Shown: piece by piece, positions 1 to 5,178 of the stretch
Layout: each line of letters opens with the position of its first letter
Numbering within the stretch: the stretch's first letter is position 1
Assembly: GCA_026692885.1 (NCBI GenBank)
Contig: JAPLNJ010000182.1
Coordinates: 1-5,196, forward strand
DNA from: Planctomycetota bacterium
Lineage (GTDB): Bacteria > Planctomycetota > Planctomycetia > Pirellulales > Pirellulaceae
Length of the DNA: 5,196 nucleotides
Direction of reading: 5' to 3'
Translations under genes and position numbers: made by a program
Notes under the pieces: model-generated
Database searches by the model: none
The model's input: only the letters and a program-made list of their open reading frames with translations
Told to the model about the DNA's origin: nothing

Positions 1-13
1 ATCCTTCATCGTT

Positions 14-413
14 GGTTCCCATGCCCTTTCCGCGCACGGCACTTCGCCGGCGTGAATGGCCTCTGGGAACCGCCCAATGAGGCAAGTGTTAATGAAACCT
101 CCTCGTTACAAAACTTTGGTGGTCGCAGCTTGCAGGGCTGACGAGGGGGCAAGAAGACCAACCCTCATTTCGTCCCGCAAGACAGCGATCGCACCGCCAA
201 ACTCGTTCTGTGGCTGCGACCGACAGCGGGACGGTATTCACAGCTCCCATCATGCTACGCGGCAGCCACGAGTAGTCAAGCCCCCAGTGTCCGGAACGGC
301 CGAGGAGTCGCCGCTGACATGGCGGACAATGGCGCGGGGCCGGGGCCTGGCGTCATGACCTGGACGAGCAGCGGGCGGGTCACGTTGCTTCTCGATGTTC
401 CGTGGACTCGCTG
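14..413 (-). ncRNA. Possible structured RNA downstream of the reverse transcriptase
   Basis: This stretch follows the reverse transcriptase stop and has no convincing gene. On the minus strand it contains several inverted repeats, read by eye. A compound stem begins ten bases after the stop: CAGCG 413-409 with CGCTG 373-369, then GT and CACG (406-401) with CGTG and AC (384-379). CGTCCCGC 233-226 pairs perfectly with GCGGGACG 178-171, with an inner stem TCGCA plus GCC carrying a two-base bulge (219-189). GAGGG 166-162 pairs with CCCTC 147-143. GGTTCCCA 71-64 pairs perfectly with TGGGAACC 21-14. A group II intron would place domains V and VI here. I find no 34-base domain V with its AGC triad and GNRA loop, so the intron reading is unproven. 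GC-rich DNA gives some hairpins by chance, but two perfect 8-bp stems are suggestive. Confidence 0.33.
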
Positions 414-422
414 TATGACGGG

Positions 423-1850
423 CTAATCCGGCTCAAAAGGCACTTTGCTTGTGCCCTGGAGCTTGATCTCGGGATCGCCGTCGTCCGCCAGCGACATGCA
501 GCCCGAAGCCCCCGGAGCAGTTTGTTTCGCCCAGGCGCTGTCCAGCACCTCCGGCCGCTCACGGACGGCATCACGGATTTCGTACCAGCGCTGGTGAGCC
601 CGCCGCCATCGCGAAGTCACGGCATCGCGGCTCGGGATCTCGTCAAACCCCAGTTTGCCGGCCAGGGCCGCCAGCTTGTCATACACCTTTGCCCGCTTCA
701 CGAACGGGTAACACGGTCCCATCTGGTCAATCCAGCCGTTGATCGTCGCCGTGGCACGAACCGCGCTGTCCGGTTTCTCGTGGGCCAGCGTCAGGTACTC
801 CGCAAGTCGCCGCCAAGCCTTGTCGGCGATGGTCACGGTGAAGCCGTTCACGCCCTTCTTTAGCATGAAGCCGAGCCAGGTCGCGGTCCCTCCCCTTCTC
901 AGGTCGTGGACGGGGCCTTGCTGCTGGACTTTCAGCGGCATGCCTGCCGCAGTCAGCAACTCACGAAGCCCGGCCCGCGCCTGTTCGGCCTCCTTCTTGG
1001 TCCGGCACAATAACAGGATGTCGTCGGCCACGCGGATCATGGGGACGCTGGGCCAAGCCTTCGCCCACGGCTGGTCCAGGAAGTGGTTCAAATAGACATT
1101 CAGCAGGATCGGCGACAGTGGCCCGCCCTGCTGAATCCCGTGGGTCGCTCCCCGGTCCAGCAAACGCCGCAACAGTCGCAGCACATCCGCGGACGGGATG
1201 TGCATCGCCAGCACGTCAAACAGGCGGCCGATGGGCACATGATCGAAGGCATCTGCGAGATCCTCGACGACCAAGACATGCCGACCTTCCACGACCGCCT
1301 GTTGCTCCGCCAGGGCCAGCGCATGCAGGCGTCCGAGTCCAGGGCGAAAGCCAAGGATGTTCCGGCCAAACAACGAGTCGAAGAGCGGCTGAAGAAGCTC
1401 GATGACCGCTCGCTGGACGACGCGGGCCGCGATGTTGACCAGGGTCAGGACCCGCGTGCCACGGGCCGGGTTGGTGCGGTCTTTCGGGATCTGCACTTCG
1501 CGTTCCCCACCAGGGCGGAACGTGTCCTTGCGGATCGCGATGCTGATCGCCTTCAGCTTGTCCCACACTTCGTTGTCGTCGTAGTCGTCGTAGCGGCGCC
1601 CGTTCGGGCCTGGAGCGGTTTCCCCCTTGGCCGCGAGCTTGTCCCACGCCTCGCGAAGCAGGCGGGAGTCGGAGATGCGTTTCAGAAGATTGGGGCCGAG
1701 CGATTTGATTGCTGGGCGGCCTTCACGGACCGCATTGACGACTTCCAGCTTCACTTGGGTCACGTACTTGTCGCGGCTGGCGGCGTGCCAATCAACGCAG
1801 TCCGGTGTGAACCACAGATCGCCCGGGGAACGGAGAAGGCTCTCGTACAT
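423..1850 (-). CDS. Group II intron-type reverse transcriptase with VADD active site, no endonuclease domain
   Basis: An RNA-dependent DNA polymerase of 475 residues. Visible motifs in order: RT0 helix ending APGPNG (79-84); RT1 REVQIPK with downstream RVVQRA (117-149); RT2 NILGFRPGLGR (164-174); RT3 EDLADAFDHV (196-205), with the first catalytic Asp at 197; RT4 QGGPLSPILLNVYLN, the group II form (241-255); RT5 IRVADDILLL (272-281), with Asp 276 and 277; RT7 TWLGFML (324-330). A thumb-like segment with INGWIDQMG (370-378) follows. I see no HNH endonuclease and no clear DNA-binding domain, so target-primed mobility is doubtful. The usual aromatic residue before xDD is Val. The frame stays open to 2045, but the extra 65 residues lie over RNA hairpins and look non-protein, so I chose ATG 1850; no strong Shine-Dalgarno supports any start. 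It is codirectional with the helicase-like gene, 508 bases upstream. It could be a diverged intron protein or a free-standing RT. The fold call is secure; the role is not. Confidence 0.93.
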   Translation of the reverse strand: MYESLLRSPGDLWFTPDCVDWHAASRDKYVTQVKLEVVNAVREGRPAIKSLGPNLLKRISDSRLLREAWDKLAAKGETAPGPNGRRYDDYDDNEVWDKLKAISIAIRKDTFRPGGEREVQIPKDRTNPARGTRVLTLVNIAARVVQRAVIELLQPLFDSLFGRNILGFRPGLGRLHALALAEQQAVVEGRHVLVVEDLADAFDHVPIGRLFDVLAMHIPSADVLRLLRRLLDRGATHGIQQGGPLSPILLNVYLNHFLDQPWAKAWPSVPMIRVADDILLLCRTKKEAEQARAGLRELLTAAGMPLKVQQQGPVHDLRRGGTATWLGFMLKKGVNGFTVTIADKAWRRLAEYLTLAHEKPDSAVRATATINGWIDQMGPCYPFVKRAKVYDKLAALAGKLGFDEIPSRDAVTSRWRRAHQRWYEIRDAVRERPEVLDSAWAKQTAPGASGCMSLADDGDPEIKLQGTSKVPFEPD

Positions 1851-1875
1851 AACCGTCGCAGCCCTGACATAAAAA

Positions 1876-2268
1876 TGGCGGCGGGTTGGCTTCCTGCCGC
1901 ACCACCGCCCTGGCTTGTCGCCAGAAAGATTCAGTCGCTGAGCGAAGCTCGCGACACCGTGGAGGATGTAGGGGCTGCTTCCGTCTCCGTAGAGGCTAGA
2001 GTCCTGCGTCGGAGACCTTGCCGCTCCCAACTCTCCCGTGCCCAAACTGCTTCAATATCGAAGACTGCCGTCTGGGCAACTATCGAGTGTCCCGGGCTGA
2101 TTCATACAGCTCCGACCCCCATAGCTACATCCCGTGCTTGTGGACCGAGCGGAATGAACCCTCTGAGCTCCCTTACGTCCAGCTCAGATTCGGACGGATC
2201 TGATCGTGACCCTGGCATCTCATCAGATCATCGCCGGAATCGGGTGGAGCAAACTCCATCGGATTCCG
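1876..2268 (-). ncRNA. Candidate structured RNA of about nine consecutive hairpins upstream of the RT
   Basis: Between the helicase-like gene and the RT the minus strand folds as a chain of stems. These are CGGAATC 2268-2262 with 2241-2235, enclosing TGGAG(TTTG)CTCCA; GATCTGAT 2229-2222 with 2204-2197; TCTGAGCT 2188-2181 with 2169-2162; GGTTCAT 2160-2154 with 2105-2099 (one G-U), then TCCG with CGGA 2114-2111; TGCCCAGAC 2078-2070 with GTTTGGGCA 2047-2039, enclosing CTTC/GAAG; GTCTCCG 2016-2010 with 1989-1983; GTCGCGAGC 1955-1947 with 1943-1934 around a single bulged A; CTGGC 1924-1920 with 1914-1910; and a GGCG/CGCC compound stem 1908-1876. The GGATGTAG loop at 2132-2125 also complements CTACATCC at 1971-1964. 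Few protein-like features remain in any frame. It resembles an intron 5' half, or an RT-partner RNA template or scaffold. The boundaries are approximate, and a further weak stem at 2330-2310 may belong to it. Confidence 0.6.
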
Positions 2269-2358
2269 CCCTGCGCCCCTGACTCAGGATGGGCTTCGGG
2301 CGGCCGGCGGCTCGGCGCCGACCAACGAGCAACATTCTATTCCTTTCGGTTTCTCCTG

Positions 2359-3924
2359 TCAGTACGAGTCGCACTTCGGTGCGCCGCTCTGTGTGCCCCC
2401 ACCACCGCTCTCCGACATCATCTCGGCTTCCCAGCCCAACGTCTCGTACTCCCTGGTCCTTTGCTTTGCATCCCGTGCCCCTCGGTCGTCGAACTCGTCC
2501 TTGAAGTCCACCATGATCACATTCCGGCGTTCTTCCGGCTGCAACAGCGGCGGTAGCCCCTTCAGGCACAGTTGCCCGCTGCTTCCGCCTGCGCGGATGA
2601 TCACGTCGGCGTCCATGCCGTTCTCTGCCGCCCACATCTCGGTGACGATGCTGCCGGCTGGCACTTCCCCCTCCGTCTCGCTCTCCGTCTTCTGTCCGTC
2701 AGTCGCCGCGTTCAGCACCTTCCAGTCCGGCAGCCGCTTGGCCATCTCGCGGGCCTGCTCCGTGGACGCCACCAGGATCGCGATCCTGGTGCCCGGTGCG
2801 TGCCGCAGTACCGGCTCCTCGTCCGCGAACGGCACGCCGTACTTGCGCAGCTTCTGTACGTCCATCCTGGCGAAGGCTCTGGCCACGCCGGCGATGTAGT
2901 CGTTCCGCCGGTCGTTATGCCAATACGCCTTCCGTTTGAACACCAGCGCCGTGGCATCCCTGGGGATCGGTGCGCAGCCTGGTGTGGGCAGCCAGAGCAC
3001 CTGGACCTTGGCCTGCTCCGGCGACCGCTGGTAGATCAACTCGCCGGTGATCGCCTCCAGACGCATCCTTCCGCGGCGGCCGAGTCGCACACCGGGCTGG
3101 ATGAAGCTGTACACCCGCCACACCTTCCGATCGTACGGCCCGTGGAACTGCGCCAATGCCTTGCCCCCCGTGTCGCTCATGGACCGCACGGCTTCCGGCA
3201 ACAGAACGATGTCCCAGTCTTCGGTTCGGCAGGTGGCGATCGACTGGAACGTGCAGACCGCACACCGCCACGGCTGTTCCGGCCACGTTTGCCCAATGAT
3301 CCGCACCGGGAAATCCGTCGCCGCCGTGTCGACCTTGACTCGGATCTTGCGGGTCATGTCCTTGCTGGCGACGGGAATCAATACGCGAGCGTGGGGGTAC
3401 AGCTCGATGATCAACCGCATCGTCTGGATCAGGTCGCGGAAGTCCTTGACCTCGATCTGCCCCACCGGCTCCCGGCGCACCGCGTTTGCCAGTCGCCGAT
3501 CTTCCCCGTGGAGCAGCCGCATGTACTTCTCGTCCACCGCGAACCGCCGCGTCCCGTAATCCCGATGATCGACGATTTTCACGCGGTAGCCGTGCTGGGT
3601 GAGCACCCGTGCGACCCGCGGGACCAGGCCGGTGCCGAAGTACCCCTGCCGATCCAGGCGAACGCCGTGCATCGGGACCCGCTCTTGGTGCTCCTGATAG
3701 CCCAAAGGTCCGCCTTCCTCGAACACGGCGATGTCGTATTCAAGCAGGGGCAGCACCAGAGCCGTGACGGACGGGTCCTTGGTGGCTGTCTCGTCCAGCC
3801 ATGCCACCTGACCTCCGATTTCAATCTTGATTGGGGCGGGTCCAGCGGACCTCGCCGCGTCACGTCTTGTTGTCCTCGCCACGATGTTATCCTTCAATCG
3901 GGACCCCATGTTTACCTTGGCCAT
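2359..3924 (-). CDS. Degenerate superfamily 2 helicase-like protein (predicted ATPase-dead)
   Basis: A 521-residue protein with a two-lobed SF2 helicase outline. The first lobe has RQGYFGTGLVPRVARVL (about 92-108), common before motif I in phage-type helicases. Motif Ia is ARVLIPVASK (179-188), CTFQS (224-228) is the threonine-serine motif, and motif II is DWDIVLLPEA (236-245). The second lobe has motif IV RIAILVAS (380-387), motif V SIVTEMWAAENGMDADVIIR (425-444) and the closing element VDFKDEF...REYETLGW (472-498). The motif I position reads GQIEVKDFRDLIQ (155-167) with no GxxxxGKT, and motif II has PEA instead of DEA/DEAD. ATP hydrolysis is therefore unlikely, while nucleic-acid binding may remain. 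I took ATG 3924. A TTG at 3930 is in frame, and ATG 3909 has AAGG five bases upstream and may be the true start. The gene reads toward the structured RNA and RT and probably shares their transcript. The fold call is moderate; the role is unknown. Confidence 0.85.
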   Translation of the reverse strand: MAKVNMGSRLKDNIVARTTRRDAARSAGPAPIKIEIGGQVAWLDETATKDPSVTALVLPLLEYDIAVFEEGGPLGYQEHQERVPMHGVRLDRQGYFGTGLVPRVARVLTQHGYRVKIVDHRDYGTRRFAVDEKYMRLLHGEDRRLANAVRREPVGQIEVKDFRDLIQTMRLIIELYPHARVLIPVASKDMTRKIRVKVDTAATDFPVRIIGQTWPEQPWRCAVCTFQSIATCRTEDWDIVLLPEAVRSMSDTGGKALAQFHGPYDRKVWRVYSFIQPGVRLGRRGRMRLEAITGELIYQRSPEQAKVQVLWLPTPGCAPIPRDATALVFKRKAYWHNDRRNDYIAGVARAFARMDVQKLRKYGVPFADEEPVLRHAPGTRIAILVASTEQAREMAKRLPDWKVLNAATDGQKTESETEGEVPAGSIVTEMWAAENGMDADVIIRAGGSSGQLCLKGLPPLLQPEERRNVIMVDFKDEFDDRGARDAKQRTREYETLGWEAEMMSESGGGGTQSGAPKCDSY

Positions 3925-3936
3925 AGTCAACTTGCG

Positions 3937-3976
3937 TTACGTTCACGTAATCTCAAAGATTACAAAGACGTCTTTG
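3937..3976 (-). promoter_or_regulatory. Three abutting palindromes, likely operator/promoter region of the helicase-like gene
   Basis: TTACGT-TC-ACGTAA lies at 3937-3950, GTAATCT-CAA-AGATTAC at 3947-3963, and the perfect 14-base palindrome CAAAGACGTCTTTG at 3963-3976. They lie 13 to 52 bases before ATG 3924, in a locally AT-rich strip. A TTTAAT/TAATAAAT stretch on the minus strand (about 3978-3987) could be a -10 element, though no matching -35 is clear. Dimeric repressor binding or a leader RNA fold are both possible. Because the gene at 4107 runs the other way, one regulator could serve both directions. Confidence 0.5.
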
Positions 3977-4035
3977 GATTTATTAAATCTTCTCCCACAT
4001 TTTCTTCCCGTCGCCAGCCGTGCTGCCATTGTAAG

Positions 4036-4079
4036 GGTCTACGCGGGCGACTGGAACTTGAATCGCCCTGCCCGTAGCC
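4036..4079 (+). promoter_or_regulatory. Leader hairpin before the TTG-start gene
   Basis: A compound stem of about 13 bp: GG 4036-4037 with CC 4078-4079, CTACG 4039-4043 with CGTAG 4073-4077, and GGGCGA 4045-4050 with TCGCCC 4063-4068, closing a 12-base loop. It ends 16 bases before the Shine-Dalgarno of the gene that starts at 4107. It may be a 5' leader structure or a remnant terminator of earlier transcription; no T-run follows, so the terminator reading is weaker. Confidence 0.4.
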
Positions 4080-4095
4080 GCGGAGCCCAAGTATC

Positions 4096-4103
4096 GGAGG
4101 TGA
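4096..4103 (+). promoter_or_regulatory. Strong ribosome binding site GGAGGTGA fixing a TTG start
   Basis: GGAGGTGA is an almost ideal anti-16S match. GGAGG is followed after six bases by TTG at 4107, which opens a frame with protein-like content. No ATG lies near. This is the main evidence for a gene here. Confidence 0.6.
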
Positions 4104-4106
4104 GAC

Positions 4107-4401
4107 TTGGCCCTCGCCGACCAAGGCTTCAATGCCCTGGAAGGAGCACTGCTCGTTCTGCTTGGGGAACTGACGCAGCACGATCATCATGCACAACAAC
4201 TCGCCATCGCCCACGTGAGGACGGACTATTCTGGAATGTAAGCAGGTTCTGAACGATCTCGGGATTCCACATCCCAACTGGGATCGCCCGCCTCGCCGGA
4301 GACGTCGAGGGGTCAAGAAGGTTGCACCGGCTTCGCCCAAGCGTTCTAAAGGGAAAACTAAGCCTCTTCCTACGCGCCAAGAGCCAGCTCGGCGAGCGTA
4401 G
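4107..4401 (+). pseudogene. Small unrecognised gene interrupted by a +1 frameshift at TAA 4239
   Basis: The first frame encodes 44 residues: TTG-initiated MALADQGFNALEGALLVL, then LGELTQHDHHAQQLAIAH and VRTDYSGM, ending at TAA 4239-4241. If one T (4239) is skipped, the +1 frame continues from AAG 4240 as KQVLNDLGIPHPNWDRPPRR followed by a basic tail with KKVAPASPKRSKGKTKPL, ending at TAG 4399-4401. The joined product has 97 residues: an N-terminal amphipathic, probably helical half and a Lys/Arg/Pro-rich C-terminal tail of the kind that binds nucleic acid. I do not recognise the family. The two halves read as one protein, and the 3' half has no good start of its own. The gene may be inactivated by a one-base insertion, use programmed +1 shifting at a stop codon, or reflect a sequencing error. 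It is transcribed away from the helicase-like gene. Confidence 0.5.
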
Positions 4402-4413
4402 CAAGAGCCGAGC
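4387..4413. repeat. Inverted repeat over the stop codon of the frameshifted gene
   Basis: GCTCGGC 4387-4393 pairs perfectly with GCCGAGC 4407-4413 around a 13-base loop that holds the TAG stop at 4399-4401. There is no T-run. It is the first of three hairpins in 90 bases. Confidence 0.5.
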
Positions 4414-4418
4414 ATGTC

Positions 4419-4437
4419 CATCTACCGTAGGTAGATG
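4419..4437. repeat. Perfect 8-bp inverted repeat with GTA loop
   Basis: CATCTACC 4419-4426 and GGTAGATG 4430-4437 flank GTA. The tight, perfect symmetry could extrude as a cruciform, bind a dimeric protein or add to termination. It stands five bases after the previous repeat and eight before the next. Confidence 0.55.
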
Positions 4438-4445
4438 AATAGCGC

Positions 4446-4476
4446 AAAAGATGCGCTTTACATAAGCGCATCTTTT
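4446..4476 (+). terminator. Likely rho-independent, possibly bidirectional, terminator
   Basis: AAAAGATGCGCTT 4446-4458 pairs perfectly over 13 bp with AAGCGCATCTTTT 4464-4476 around the loop TACAT. The A-run at one foot and T-run at the other give the usual bidirectional form, although the T-run is only four bases and lies inside the stem. It falls 45 bases after the stop of the gene ending at 4401, which it would insulate from the genes to the right. Confidence 0.7.
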
Positions 4477-4501
4477 CGGGCCGTGCTCAGGGGCTGCCTC
4501 C

Positions 4502-4681
4502 GTGAGCGACAGTGCCCGTGCGGCGCATCACCACTTCGTCCGACTCGTCGTTCAGCTCTGTCGGGCGACTGCGGCGAGGCTTGTCGGACAGTACCGGCAC
4601 TGGGTTCGGCAATCGTCCGGCTGCCTGGGGCGATACATGCCTGTCGTAGCGGAGCCATCGTCGGATGCGGCGCGCCGATAG
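4502..4681 (+). CDS. Possible small protein of 59 residues, unrecognised
   Basis: A GTG-started frame gives VSDSARAAHHHFVRLVVQL then CRATAARLVGQYRHWVRQSS and a short tail ending VAEPSSDAARR at TAG 4679-4681. AGGGG lies eight bases upstream of the GTG and is a weak ribosome site. The product is Ala/Arg/Val-rich, with a plausible amphipathic helix around residues 6-36 and a histidine triplet, and its third codon positions favour G/C. It has no domain I know. It begins 26 bases after the terminator-like hairpin, so it would need its own promoter, which I cannot point to. Chance open frames of this size are common in GC-rich DNA, so the call is tentative. Confidence 0.35.
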   Translation: MSDSARAAHHHFVRLVVQLCRATAARLVGQYRHWVRQSSGCLGRYMPVVAEPSSDAARR

Positions 4682-4824
4682 TCAAACGTGCGCTGACGTA
4701 ACTGTCGACCTTTCGTACATTGGTCACTGGAGCTGTGGGCGTGGCCACCAGGAACCGCCGGTGGACCTGCTGCTGCACAGCCAAAGTGGAGCAAAATGAC
4801 CTTCTGTTGCACAACGGGGCTGGG

Positions 4825-5178
4825 ATGGGCTGGGAGAAGCGACGTAACGGATGGTTTTATTACCGCGGACGTCGCGAAGGCCGGCGGGTGGTGAAGGAAT
4901 ACGTCGGCGGCGGATCTGTCGGTGAAGCCGCGGCAAAGGAGGACAGCGAGCGGAGAGCTGCGAGAATGGCGATGCGGGAGGCCGAACGGAACAGGCGGCA
5001 AGCCTATGACGCCGTACAGCAGCAGCTCCGCAGGGTGTGCGATGAAGCCAACGCCGTCTTTGAGGCGGCCATGTTGGCCGATGGCTACCATCGGCCAGGA
5101 CGAAAATCATGGAGGAGAAGACGTGTCAGGGAAGCGAAAACGGAAATCAGAACAAAAGGCACCGCGAACGAAGGTTGA
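4825..5178 (+). CDS. Small planctomycete-type hypothetical protein (MGWEKRR family)
   Basis: A 117-residue protein. Residues 1-26 (MGWEKRRNGWFYYRGRREG, then RRVVKEYVGGG) look like short beta strands. About 30-75 is a charged helix rich in Glu, Arg and Ala, likely coiled coil (EDSERRAARMAMREAERNRR). About 76-100 is a second helix ending MLADGYHRPGRKSWRRRR, and the C-terminus is basic. I associate this build with small proteins of unknown function found in many copies in Gemmata-type planctomycetes, which is my main clue to the host; I give no biochemical role. The frame is open back to 4720, but that extension (WTCCCTAKVEQ) is unlike the family, so ATG 4825 is preferred; only GGGG, four bases upstream, acts as a weak ribosome site. 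The next gene starts inside it. Confidence 0.8.
   Translation: MGWEKRRNGWFYYRGRREGRRVVKEYVGGGSVGEAAAKEDSERRAARMAMREAERNRRQAYDAVQQQLRRVCDEANAVFEAAMLADGYHRPGRKSWRRRRVREAKTEIRTKGTANEG
5111..5117 (+). promoter_or_regulatory. Ribosome binding site GGAGGAG for the overlapping last gene
   Basis: GGAGGAG is followed after five bases by GTG 5123, inside the end of the preceding gene. This is a strong match and is the reason for choosing GTG. The nearby ATG 5109 in another frame would overlap the ribosome site. Confidence 0.55.

Noticed and set aside
19..39. Minus-strand CCGTGC...GCATGG hairpin with GGAAAG in the loop, considered as intron domain V
   Set aside because: It is too short and lacks the AGC triad, the two-base bulge and a closed GNRA loop. 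It also competes with the better 71-14 stem.
89..352. Minus-strand frame with CPPC and CDRC, like a zinc ribbon of a transposase
   Set aside because: There is no start codon before residue 34, so the first cysteine pair would be excluded, and there is no further homology-like sequence. It overlaps the stem at 233-171. Probably chance, or at most a remnant.
56..358. 100-codon open frame on the plus strand
   Set aside because: The composition is not protein-like, there is no ribosome site, and it lies over RNA-like inverted repeats and opposite the RT transcript.
423..1850. Diversity-generating retroelement
   Set aside because: The RT has the group II-type QGGPLSP motif instead of the SQ-type motif of those RTs, and I saw no template/variable repeat pair with adenine-specific differences.
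1083..2282. 399-codon plus-strand frame opposite the RT
   Set aside because: It is a shadow of the GC-rich RT codons. The RT motifs on the minus strand are decisive.
2572..4077. 501-codon plus-strand frame opposite the helicase-like gene
   Set aside because: It is a His/Pro/Arg-rich shadow translation without motifs. The minus strand has ordered helicase motifs.
4552..5091. 179-codon minus-strand frame
   Set aside because: It is antisense to the MGWEKRR-type gene, with no domain and no ribosome site.
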